Origin: Sphingomonas sp. ATCC 31555
Lineage (GTDB): Bacteria; Pseudomonadota; Alphaproteobacteria; Sphingomonadales; Sphingomonadaceae
Length of the DNA stretch: 32,170 bases
Direction: 5' to 3'
NCBI RefSeq assembly: GCF_000282895.1
Contig: NZ_ALBQ01000015.1
Location: forward strand, 1-32,170
Below the pieces are notes generated by a model. The model worked only from the letters and a program-made list of their open reading frames with translations, was not told where the DNA came from and made no database searches. Below are positions 1-8,066 of this stretch, one piece after another. Position 1 is the stretch's first letter; each line of letters starts with the position of its first letter. A program made the position numbers and the translations under genes.

Positions 1-7
1 CCCCCGA

Positions 8-29
8 CCCCTCCCGCAAGCGGGAGGGG
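8..29. repeat. GC-rich perfect hairpin upstream of metH
   Basis: Two 10-base arms, CCCCTCCCGC and GCGGGAGGGG, are separated by AA. The composition resembles the palindromes between the metH halves and around the DUF559 gene. It may be a dispersed palindrome or the end of an upstream transcript. It has no T-run on the plus strand, so it is not a textbook terminator. Confidence 0.5.
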
Positions 30-58
30 AGCGCAGGCGGAGACCGAAGGACAAGACC

Positions 59-1105
59 ATGACTGCACGCGAGAAACTGCTGGCCGAAGCCGCCAAGCGC
101 ATCCTGATCACCGACGGCGCGTTCGGCACCGAGATCCAGAACTGGAAGCTCGACGAGGCCGCCTATGCGGGCACTCTCGGCCTTGCCCATGACCAGAAGG
201 GCAACAACGACATCCTCGCGCTGACCAAGCCCGAGGTGCCCGGCTCGATCCACCGCGCCTATTTCGAGGCGGGGGCGGACATCGCCGAGACCAACACCTT
301 CTCCGCCAACCGGATCAGCCAGGCCGATTACGGCGCCGAGCATCTGGTCCGCGAGATCAACATCGAGAGCGCGAAGCTCGCCCGCAGCATCGCCGACGAG
401 TTCGAGGCCAAGGACGGCCGTCCACGCTTCGTCGCCGGCGCGCTGGGCCCGACCAACAAGACGCTGTCGCTGAGCCCGGACGTCAACGATCCCGGCTATC
501 GCGAGATCGACTTCGATTACCTCAAGGATGTGTACCGCGAGCAGATCGATGCGCTGGTCGAGGGCGGCATCGACTTCGTGCTGATCGAAACGGTGTTCGA
601 CACGCTCAACGCCAAGGCCGGCATCATGGCGGCGATCGAGGCGGGCGAGGCGCTTGGCCGCGACCTGCCGATCATGCTGTCGATGACGCTGACCGACCTG
701 TCCGGCCGCAACCTCTCGGGCCATACGGTCGAGGCGTTCTGGCACGCGGTGCGCCATGCCAGACCGGTGACGATCGGGCTCAACTGCTCGTTCGGCGCCG
801 AGCAGCTCCGCCCGCACGTCAAGACGCTGTCGGCACTCTGCGACACGCTGATCATGGTCTATCCGAACGCGGGCCTCCCCAACGAGCTCGGTGCCTATGA
901 CGAGATGCCGGCGACCACCGCCGGTCTCGTCAAGGAATGGGCCGATGCCGGGCAGGTGAACATCCTCGGCGGCTGCTGCGGCTCGACGCCCGCGCATATC
1001 GGCGCGATTGCCAAGGCGGTGCAGGGGCTGAGCCCGCGCAGCATTCCCACGCCCGAAGTGCGGACCCGGCTCGCGGGCCTCGAGCCGTTCACCATGGCGG
1101 CGTGA
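59..1105 (+). CDS. metH: Methionine synthase, homocysteine-binding subunit (split MetH, N-terminal part)
   Basis: The 348-residue protein is a complete homocysteine S-methyltransferase domain, equal to the first module of cobalamin-dependent methionine synthase. It binds and activates homocysteine through zinc in the cytoplasm. The zinc-binding cysteines are visible: C243 in the motif NCSFG and C306-C307 in GGCCGS. The N-terminal ITDGAFGTEIQ segment is typical of the family. An AAGGA ribosome site lies 7 bases before the ATG. The folate, B12 and SAM modules are encoded by the next gene, 144 bases downstream on the same strand, so the enzyme must work as two chains. Split MetH is known in alphaproteobacteria. 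The spacer holds palindromic repeats. The identification is very secure. Confidence 0.95.
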   Translation: MTAREKLLAEAAKRILITDGAFGTEIQNWKLDEAAYAGTLGLAHDQKGNNDILALTKPEVPGSIHRAYFEAGADIAETNTFSANRISQADYGAEHLVREINIESAKLARSIADEFEAKDGRPRFVAGALGPTNKTLSLSPDVNDPGYREIDFDYLKDVYREQIDALVEGGIDFVLIETVFDTLNAKAGIMAAIEAGEALGRDLPIMLSMTLTDLSGRNLSGHTVEAFWHAVRHARPVTIGLNCSFGAEQLRPHVKTLSALCDTLIMVYPNAGLPNELGAYDEMPATTAGLVKEWADAGQVNILGGCCGSTPAHIGAIAKAVQGLSPRSIPTPEVRTRLAGLEPFTMAA

Positions 1106-1114
1106 CCGAGTAAT

Positions 1115-1232
1115 AGCCCTCTCCCCTCCGGCGAGAGGGTTGGGAGAGGGGCACAACGCTGCCCTTCTTGCCCACGCGATCCACGACACACTGGCCCTCT
1201 CCCCGGCCCTCTCCCCGATGGGGAGAGGGAGA
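1115..1232. repeat. Pair of CCCTCTCCCC palindromes between the metH halves
   Basis: Two hairpin-forming blocks lie in the metH spacer. The first, about 1115-1152, is imperfect. The second contains a perfect 10-bp stem, CCCTCTCCCC (1207-1216) and GGGGAGAGGG (1220-1229), with a GAT loop. The same CCCTCTCCC/GGGAGAGGG core recurs in the repeats flanking the DUF559 gene at 7406-8046, so they look like members of one dispersed family. The second hairpin ends about 20 bases before the ATG of the second metH gene and could affect its translation. Confidence 0.6.
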
Positions 1233-1249
1233 GAAGAAGAACCCAGATC

Positions 1250-3851
<2,602 letters not shown>

Positions 3852-3942
3852 ACTCGCCCAGGGGGGTGCCGGCCGCGCATTCCCATCCACTGGCCCAAGG
3901 GGCGGTTGCGCGGGCAGCAGCGCTGCGGCACCCTGCCGGGCA

Positions 3943-4128
3943 ATGTTCTTCGACGAGAATCGCGTCTGGCCCCGGCCCGAGCCGCCAAGGCCGTTGCCCG
4001 CGACGCCGGGGCGGCGCGAGCGATTCCTGACGCGGATGTTCCTGATCTATGCGCTGATCCTGCTGGTGTTGCCGGTGAGCGCCAGCGGCACGGCGGACCT
4101 GATTACCTATCTGATCGCGCTGTTTTGA
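3943..4128 (+). CDS. Small single-pass membrane protein, unknown function
   Basis: This is a 61-residue frame beginning MFFDENRVWPRPEPP. It has a proline- and arginine-rich N-terminus, a basic stretch (GRRERFLTR), a hydrophobic segment (about residues 32-48, MFLIYALILLVLPVSAS) and a short hydrophobic C-terminus ending LIALF. The pattern suggests an inner-membrane micro-protein with a cytoplasmic basic side. It follows metH by 91 bases on the same strand. The ribosome site is weak and no family was recognised. The frame is also open upstream without a better start. I consider it probably real because of the clear membrane-protein pattern. Confidence 0.5.
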   Translation: MFFDENRVWPRPEPPRPLPATPGRRERFLTRMFLIYALILLVLPVSASGTADLITYLIALF

Positions 4129-4142
4129 GCCTGGCCGGCGGC

Positions 4143-4293
4143 CTTAAGTTTAGGAAGCTTAGGCTTGCGGCGTGTTTCAGCACGGCTCGTCGGGGCGCAG
4201 TTGCGCGCCGCTTAAGTTTAGGAAGTTTAGGCTCGTGAAGTGCTCTGGCGGGCTGCAGCGGTTGTGCAGCGCTTAAGTTTAGGAAGTTTAGGC
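4143..4293. repeat. Three copies of a 22-bp motif, each a tandem duplication of AAGTTTAGG
   Basis: Copies lie at 4143-4164, 4211-4232 and 4272-4293. Each reads CTT, then AAGTTTAGG twice, then C. Copy 1 has one change, AAGCTTAGG, in its second half. Start-to-start spacing is 68 and 61 bases. The sequence just before copies 2 and 3 is also similar (CAGTTGCGCGCCG versus GCGGTTGTGCAGCG). The AT-rich motif stands out in GC-rich DNA. It codes for nothing convincing on either strand. It could be a protein-binding array or a dispersed sphingomonad repeat. Confidence 0.75.
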
Positions 4294-4329
4294 GAGGCGC
4301 ATCTTTGCGTGCGCGGCGCGGAGGAGGCT

Positions 4330-4435
4330 TGTGGGGCATAATGCCAGCGTACGCCGGCATCTCCTGCAATAGCGCTGTTCGGTTTTCTCCCAGACTGTCG
4401 GAGGGCCCAGCTTTCGCCGGGGCGACGAATGGCGG
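4330..4435. repeat. Dispersed intergenic repeat (composite of two GC-rich arms)
   Basis: The segment has an inverted pair ATGCC...GGCAT (about 4344-4363) and, further on, GGGCCCAGCTTTCGCCGGGG (4405-4424). Translated on the minus strand these give the phrases PAYAGI and VAPAKAGP. From general knowledge these phrases are hallmarks of non-coding dispersed repeats in alphaproteobacteria that are often mis-annotated as proteins. No gene is proposed here. Confidence 0.5.
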
Positions 4436-4541
4436 AAAGTATTGCGGGTTCACTTCATGACCCGGTCCGGCTGCGACGTTGCGGGGCACCGCTTCACGAG
4501 GTGCGGGAAGTACTTGCTGTTCGACGGTTTCAAAGAGCGTG

Positions 4542-4556
4542 GAACATATAGAGGAC
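4542..4556. promoter_or_regulatory. Possible LexA-type SOS box
   Basis: GAAC ATATAGA GGAC matches the alphaproteobacterial LexA pattern GAAC-N7-GAAC with one mismatch in the second half-site, and the AT-rich centre is typical. No SOS gene follows on either strand. It may be a relic or chance. The rest of 4436-4610 shows nothing I can name. Confidence 0.25.
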
Positions 4557-4615
4557 AATGCGGCCTTTACAAGGTTTGACGGCGACGCTGACGAGCCGCT
4601 CAAAGGGAGGAAATA

Positions 4616-4644
4616 GGGCGGGAGGTTGCGCTCCCGCCCTTTGT
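4616..4644 (-). terminator. Hairpin at the end of the two-gene minus-strand mini-operon
   Basis: GGGCGGGAG (4616-4624) pairs perfectly with CTCCCGCCC (4631-4639) around a 6-base loop. It sits directly after the minus-strand stop codon at 4646-4648. Read on the minus strand, the stem is followed by TATTTCC, a short U-containing tail. On the plus strand it is followed by TTTGTG. It could serve either strand. Confidence 0.55.
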
Positions 4645-4645
4645 G

Positions 4646-4813
4646 TCAGTGCAATTGCACCTTCGGGTTGAGTAGGTGGGTCTCTTCTCTCAGGTTGCGT
4701 AGCGCTTCTGATTGAGAGTCGAACTGTTTCCCCGAGCGGAGATATATTTCATCCCCGTCTAGGACTTCCCATCGCCATAACCCTCTTTTGTCCAAAAATA
4801 CTTCAGCGTTCAT
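4646..4813 (-). CDS. 55-residue protein resembling the DUF1508/YegP fold
   Basis: The frame begins MNAEVFLDKRGLWRWEVLDG and ends PKVQLH. A DUF1508/YegP domain is about 50 residues with the pattern F-x-I-x-K-D-x-x-G-x-x-R-W-R, a glycine-rich turn, S-x-x-A, then a helix. Here VFLDKRGLWRWEV, SGKQFDSQSEA and LRNLREE follow that order, so the resemblance is structural rather than close. A good ribosome site (GAAGGA, 8 bases before ATG) and an in-frame upstream stop fix the start. Its ATG overlaps the TGA of the preceding minus-strand gene (ATGA), implying translational coupling. A terminator hairpin follows at once. Codons such as AGA, ATA, CTA and TTA, rare in neighbouring genes, and the low GC suggest transfer. 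Function unknown. Confidence 0.6.
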   Translation of the reverse strand: MNAEVFLDKRGLWRWEVLDGDEIYLRSGKQFDSQSEALRNLREETHLLNPKVQLH

Positions 4814-4968
4814 AATTTTCGTCCTTCATGATTATGAAGGGCTACATTCAGATCGTAGAGAAGTTGCGTTATGTGGGTTTCAGGATTCTGACCGCCTTTT
4901 CGATCTATTCTTCCGCCATCGAGAATTGCCCAAAGAAACTGCAGCTTTCGTGTCTTCATATTGCCCAT
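4810..4968 (-). CDS. 52-residue hypothetical protein, first gene of the mini-operon
   Basis: The frame reads MGNMKTRKLQFLWAILDGGR and ends HNHEGRKL. It has a basic N-terminus, an amphipathic centre (LQFLWAIL) and a predicted C-terminal helix (ITQLLYDLNVALHN). I recognise no family. Its stop codon overlaps the start of the DUF1508-like gene. Starts at TTG 4971, ATG 4968 or ATG 4959 are possible. A strong AAGGAG motif on the minus strand lies about 34 bases upstream, too far for normal use, so the start is uncertain. An in-frame TGA lies just ahead of that motif. Base composition is much richer in A/T than the flanking genes. nrdB ends about 100 bases upstream, so readthrough from it is possible. 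Confidence 0.5.
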   Translation of the reverse strand: MGNMKTRKLQFLWAILDGGRIDRKGGQNPETHITQLLYDLNVALHNHEGRKL

Positions 4969-5032
4969 CAATTCACATAAAATAGAACTTTTTTGTTTTA
5001 TCTCCTTTCGTCAGGTTGGAAGTGGTTAAATG

Positions 5033-5054
5033 GCGGCCGAGTTGCCCCGGCCGC
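5033..5054 (-). terminator. Hairpin downstream of nrdB
   Basis: GCGGCCG (5033-5039) pairs with CGGCCGC (5048-5054) across an 8-base loop, 15 bases beyond the nrdB stop. On the minus strand the stem is followed by CATTTAACC, a weak U-tract, so termination may be partial. Confidence 0.35.
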
Positions 5055-5069
5055 AGGTGAATTTAATGT

Positions 5070-6122
5070 TTACTCCGCCGCAATTCCCGCTTTGGCGAAC
5101 ATGTCGCCTTCGATCGCGTCTTCGTTGGCAATCGTGCTGGTCTTGGCCTGACGGCGCTTGTCGAAGCTGTCCCATACTTCGTTCCAGTTGCCGCGCGTCG
5201 CCGCCTTCGAATATTCGGTCGCCCGCGTCTCGAAGAAATTGGCATGCTCGACGCCGTTGAGCAGCGGGGCGAGCCAGGGCAGGGGATGCTCGTCGATCAT
5301 GTAGATCGGCTTCATGCCCAGCTGGCCCAGCCGCCAATCGGCGATGAAGCGGACGTATTTCTTGATGTCCTTGGGCGTCATGCCGTTCACCGGGCCCATT
5401 TCGAACACCAGGTCGATGAACGCGTCTTCGATGCGCACGGTCTTCTGGCACATGTCCAGAATGTCGTCGCGCACGCTCGGCGTCATGCAGTTCCGTTCCT
5501 TGCAGAAGGTGTGGAACAGCTTGATGATGCCTTCGCAGTGCAGGCTCTCGTCGCGGATCGACCAGGTGACGATCTGGCCCATGCCCTTCATCTTGTTGAA
5601 GCGCGGGAAGTTCATCAGCATCGCGAAGCTGGCGAACAGCTGCAGCCCCTCGGTGAAGCCGCCGAACATCGCCAGCGTCTTGGCGATATCCTCGTCGGTA
5701 TCGACGCCGAAGGTGCTCAGATAGTCGTGCTTGTCCTTCATCTCCTTGTACTGGAGGAAAGCGCTGTATTCGGTCTCGGGCATGCCGATCGTGTCGAGCA
5801 GGTGGCTGTACGCCGCGATGTGCACCGTCTCCATGTTGGAGAAGGCGGTGAGCATCATCTTCACCTCGGTCGGCTTGAACACGCGGCCGTATTTCTCGTG
5901 GTAGCAGTCCTGCACTTCCACGTCGGCCTGGGTGAAGAAGCGGAAGATCTGGGTGAGCAGGTTGCGCTCGTGATCGGTCAGCTTCTGCGCCCAATCGCGG
6001 CAATCCTCGCCCAGCGGCACTTCCTCCGGCAGCCAGTGCACCTGCTGCTGGCGCTTCCAATATTCATAGGCCCAGGGATATTCGAAGGGCTTGTAGGTCT
6101 TGCGGGCTTCGAGAAGCGACAT
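5070..6122 (-). CDS. nrdB: Ribonucleoside-diphosphate reductase, class Ia beta subunit
   Basis: The 350-residue protein is the radical-generating, di-iron subunit of aerobic ribonucleotide reductase. It partners NrdA to make deoxyribonucleotides in the cytoplasm. Expected iron ligands are visible: an acidic residue in FFTQADVEVQD (about 67-69), E98 and H101 in METVH, E158 in GFTEG, and E192 and H195 in DESLH. The radical tyrosine is Y105 (HIAAYSHLL), so this is the tyrosyl-radical type rather than the Phe-containing chlamydial type. There is no ATP-cone. GGAG lies 8 bases before the ATG. Its start is 21 bases after the end of a three-gene membrane cluster, so co-transcription is possible. nrdA is on the same strand but about 1.9 kb upstream. 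Confidence 0.95.
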   Translation of the reverse strand: MSLLEARKTYKPFEYPWAYEYWKRQQQVHWLPEEVPLGEDCRDWAQKLTDHERNLLTQIFRFFTQADVEVQDCYHEKYGRVFKPTEVKMMLTAFSNMETVHIAAYSHLLDTIGMPETEYSAFLQYKEMKDKHDYLSTFGVDTDEDIAKTLAMFGGFTEGLQLFASFAMLMNFPRFNKMKGMGQIVTWSIRDESLHCEGIIKLFHTFCKERNCMTPSVRDDILDMCQKTVRIEDAFIDLVFEMGPVNGMTPKDIKKYVRFIADWRLGQLGMKPIYMIDEHPLPWLAPLLNGVEHANFFETRATEYSKAATRGNWNEVWDSFDKRRQAKTSTIANEDAIEGDMFAKAGIAAE

Positions 6123-6143
6123 CTGGGGTACTCCGGATCGAAA

Positions 6144-6467
6144 TCAGTGTGAGCGAGAGGCGCGATTGAGGCGCCGATATATGAAAGTGCCGACCACGGC
6201 CGCCGGCATTAGCCACAACCAGGCAAACAGGGCGTAGGTGCGTATGCTGCCATGCTTGATAAGCTCTGTGCTGAACCAGTAACTTTCAAACATGCACTTG
6301 CGATGGCACGTCGAGCCGAAGGCGCGCGGATAATCCAAGGAAATGGTCAGCCACGTCCCAAGGACAATCCAAGCAAGCACCGCTAGCATGAGGAGCCAGA
6401 ATCGCGCGACTCCAAGCGCGCGATAGCTTGCCTTCAGCTCCGGGATGCCAGACCAACTTCGGCTCAC
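6144..6467 (-). CDS. Two-pass membrane protein, unknown function
   Basis: The 107-residue protein has hydrophobic stretches at about residues 23-44 (FWLLMLAVLAWIVLGTWLTISL) and about 78-96 (YALFAWLWLMPAAVVGTFIYR). A loop of about 33 residues with two cysteines (STCHRKCMF) lies between them and could form a periplasmic disulfide. The start is GTG, and it overlaps the stop of the gene before it (GTGA), so translation is coupled. It is the last of three overlapping small genes immediately ahead of nrdB. No family was recognised. Confidence 0.7.
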   Translation of the reverse strand: MSRSWSGIPELKASYRALGVARFWLLMLAVLAWIVLGTWLTISLDYPRAFGSTCHRKCMFESYWFSTELIKHGSIRTYALFAWLWLMPAAVVGTFIYRRLNRASRSH

Positions 6468-6685
6468 GCCACCCCTCCCGCGCTTGCAAAGGCCAGCGCG
6501 AAGCCGGTGAGGAACAGGCCGAGCGCGACCAGCATCATGCCGGCGATGCGCAGCGCATAGGTCGCCGGCTCGCTGGCCTCCATGCGCAGCAGCCCGCGCG
6601 CCGCCGCGGGGCGGAGGAGGACGATCAGTCCTGCCGTGCCCGCAGCGATGCCGAGGCCAGCCTGGATGGCGAGCGTGCGTGTCAT
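6464..6685 (-). CDS. Small two-pass membrane protein, unknown function
   Basis: The 73-residue protein is mostly hydrophobic. A segment at about residues 6-24 (LAIQAGLGIAAGTAGLIVLL) and another at about 47-68 (IAGMMLVALGLFLTGFALAF) are joined by a short polar stretch containing RMEASEPATYALR. Its ATG overlaps the stop of the lipoprotein gene before it (ATGA), and its own TGA overlaps the GTG of the following gene. Such tight coupling suggests fixed-ratio production of the three envelope proteins. No family was recognised. Confidence 0.7.
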   Translation of the reverse strand: MTRTLAIQAGLGIAAGTAGLIVLLRPAAARGLLRMEASEPATYALRIAGMMLVALGLFLTGFALAFASAGGVA

Positions 6686-7017
6686 TGGTCGATCACCCGT
6701 CCGCGGACGGTCTTCATCCCATCGCGCACGACGATGCGCTCGCGATAGACGACCTTGCGGCCACCCTGCGCGCCGACGCCGAGGAACACCACACCGATGA
6801 AGAAGCCGAAATCATACCAGCCGCCATTGTTCGGCACCGCATAGACCGCGACCTCCGGAAACAGCAGCGACAGGCCCCAGGCGACGGGGAAGATGAAGCC
6901 GTGCCACAGCCCGAGCAGGAAGCCCGGCGCCTGCGGCGTCACGGCGCTCGGCACCTGGTGCGCGCAGGCGGCGAGCAGGGCGAGGGAGACAAGGGCAAAG
7001 GCGGCGCGGATCTTCAT
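6682..7017 (-). CDS. Predicted small lipoprotein with membrane segments
   Basis: I start the gene at the ATG giving MKIRAAFALVSLALLAAC. This is a lipoprotein signal peptide with lipobox LAAC and the lipidated cysteine at residue 18. The reading frame is open further upstream to 7134, but that extension has no signal-like sequence and overlaps the divergent DUF2171 gene. The 111-residue product has a hydrophobic middle (FLLGLWHGFIFPVAWGLSLL), a glycine-rich NNGGWYDFGFFIGVVFLGVG stretch, and a basic C-terminus (RKVVYRERIVVRDG). It begins a three-gene overlapping cluster leading toward nrdB. Function unknown. Confidence 0.7.
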   Translation of the reverse strand: MKIRAAFALVSLALLAACAHQVPSAVTPQAPGFLLGLWHGFIFPVAWGLSLLFPEVAVYAVPNNGGWYDFGFFIGVVFLGVGAQGGRKVVYRERIVVRDGMKTVRGRVIDQ

Positions 7018-7115
7018 GCAGCTATCCCTGCGTATGGCAGACGCGCCCGAGGCCCGCGTGCATCGTTTCGCGACCGCGTGCGTTCGGTGCGCGAACCCCA
7101 AGCAGGAGAAGACCC

Positions 7116-7379
7116 ATGGCAGATCTGAGCGCAATCCAGGAGCATATGGAAGTCATCGGCGCCGACGGCGTCCATGTCGGCACCGTCGACCATGTCGATG
7201 GCGACCGCATCAAGCTGACCAAGAAGGACTCGGGTGCGCAGGTCGAAGGCGCCACCGGCAGCCATGAAGGGCACCATCACTATCTCCCCGGCGGCCTGGT
7301 CGCCGAGGTCGAAGGCGACAAGGTGCGGCTGTCGGCCAATGCTGACGTGGCGGTGGAGTTGTTCGAAGAAGAAGCTTGA
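7116..7379 (+). CDS. DUF2171 domain protein
   Basis: The 87-residue protein consists of a DUF2171 domain: EHMEVIGADGVHVGTVDHVDGDRIKLTKKDS, then a His-rich loop (GSHEGHHHYLPG) and a final strand pair (VEGDKVRLSAN). The fold resembles a small beta-barrel of the PRC-barrel kind. Its role is not established. A good AGGAGA ribosome site precedes the ATG. It is divergent from the lipoprotein cluster across about 98 bases. A second copy of the domain forms the C-terminal part of the large disordered protein at 30645-31760, with matching HVGTVD, GDRI, LTK and DKVRL segments. Confidence 0.88.
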   Translation: MADLSAIQEHMEVIGADGVHVGTVDHVDGDRIKLTKKDSGAQVEGATGSHEGHHHYLPGGLVAEVEGDKVRLSANADVAVELFEEEA

Positions 7380-7405
7380 GGCGATGGGGTGGGGGGCGGC
7401 CTGGC

Positions 7406-7542
7406 CTCCCTCACCCTTCCCACGCGCTGACGCGCGCGGGCCCCTCCCCTCTCCCAAGGGGAGAGGGGCTTGAGGACGACCCCACTGTCCCTCTCCCCTT
7501 GGGAGAGGGAAGGAGCCGCGAAGCGGCGGGAGGGTGAGGGTG
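7406..7542. repeat. Left inverted copy of the multi-hairpin element flanking the DUF559 gene
   Basis: The 137-bp block has outer arms CTCCCTCACCC (7406 on) and GGGAGGGTGAGGGTG (7528-7542) that can pair. Inside lie a CGCGC-TGAC-GCGCG hairpin, CCCTCTCCC/GGGAGAGGG hairpins, and a GCCGC-GAA-GCGGC hairpin. Positions 7481-7542 are the reverse complement of 7913-7974 with 3 mismatches in 62. The block ends 7 bases from the DUF559 stop codon. Confidence 0.85.
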
Positions 7543-7549
7543 GCCTGCG

Positions 7550-7912
7550 TCACTGATCCGCACCCTTCAAATGGCGCGCCACCTCGGCCACCACGCCGTC
7601 GGTATTGCCCAACACCTCGTGATTCCAGAAGCGCAGCACCCGATACCCTTCGCTTTCGAGGAAGCGGGTGCGGGCAGCGTCATATTCCGCGGCCTCCGCA
7701 TGCTGGCCGCCATCGACTTCGATCACGAGACGTTCCGAAAAACAGAGGAAATCGACCCGGTAGGGGCCGATCGGCACCTGAAAGCGCCATTTATAGCTGG
7801 GTAGCCCTTCTCGCAGCACCTCGCGCAGGCGCTTCTCAGCATCGGTGGGCGTGCGCCGGAGTGCGCGGAGCTGGTCTACCGTACCAGCGGGCTGGTTCTG
7901 GTAGAGGCGCAT
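7550..7912 (-). CDS. DUF559 domain protein, PD-(D/E)XK/Vsr-like endonuclease fold
   Basis: The 120-residue protein has the DUF559 signature: a helical N-terminus (LRRTPTDAEKRLREVLR), then YRVDFLCFSERLVIEVDGGQH, then a helix and GYRVLRFWNHEVLGN. Likely active-site residues are D54, E65, D67 and possibly H71, as in Vsr-type single-strand or mismatch endonucleases. Activity has not been generally established for the family. I start at ATG 7912, although GTG at 7921 is in frame. The ATG directly follows the arm of the right-hand repeat, whose sequence GGGAGGGTGAGGGTG would supply the ribosome site. In the mRNA this purine-rich arm can pair with its partner arm in the 5' repeat, so translation may be hidden by structure. 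It follows nrdA on the same strand. Confidence 0.88.
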   Translation of the reverse strand: MRLYQNQPAGTVDQLRALRRTPTDAEKRLREVLREGLPSYKWRFQVPIGPYRVDFLCFSERLVIEVDGGQHAEAAEYDAARTRFLESEGYRVLRFWNHEVLGNTDGVVAEVARHLKGADQ

Positions 7913-8046
7913 CACCCTCACCCTCCCGCCGCTGCGCGGCTCCTTCCCTCTCCCAAAGGGAGAGGGACAGTAGGGCGCACCCCCAAACCCCTCTCCCCTT
8001 GGGAGAGGGAGGGGCCCATTGCGTCAGCAATGGGAGGGTGAGGGTG
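7913..8046. repeat. Right inverted copy of the multi-hairpin element flanking the DUF559 gene
   Basis: The 134-bp block is closed by perfect 15-base arms, CACCCTCACCCTCCC (7913-7927) and GGGAGGGTGAGGGTG (8032-8046). Inside are GCCGC-TGC-GCGGC, CCCTCTCCC/GGGAGAGGG twice, and ATTGC-GTCA-GCAAT hairpins. The last corresponds to a CGCGC/GCGCG hairpin in the left copy. Both arms differ, but pairing is kept and the GTCA loop is conserved, which points to selection for structure. It lies between the nrdA stop and the DUF559 start and may also end nrdA transcription. Confidence 0.85.
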
Positions 8047-8066
8047 CACCGCCACCATGCTTCAGA

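Larger units (their letters stand above)
7406..8046 (-). mobile_element. Candidate mobile unit: DUF559 gene between inverted structured repeats
   Basis: A single gene is bracketed by two ~135-bp inverted repeats with almost no spare sequence: 7 bases at the stop side and none at the start side. The layout resembles a cargo gene with terminal inverted repeats, or a REP-type palindrome and its partner protein. I see no target-site duplication that I can confirm at the ends, and no transposase. It sits between nrdA and a DUF2171 gene. Mobility is inference from structure only. Confidence 0.45.

Noticed and set aside
4143..4293. CRISPR array or replication origin
   Set aside because: There are only three units, the spacers are partly similar to each other, and there is no cas, rep or dnaA gene nearby.
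4103..4603. 166-residue minus-strand frame in the repeat region
   Set aside because: Its peptide is a translation of the direct repeats (LNFLNL-like) and dispersed repeat (PAYAGI, VAPAKAGP), with no gene-like start or family.
4788..4985. 65-residue plus-strand frame
   Set aside because: It lies opposite the better supported overlapping micro-genes and has no ribosome site.
7014..7553. Minus-strand frame crossing the DUF2171 gene and left repeat
   Set aside because: It is antisense to a recognised domain and includes hairpin repeat DNA.
7406..8046. CRISPR array
   Set aside because: There are only two inverted copies of a structured repeat around a gene, not regularly spaced direct repeats with unique spacers.
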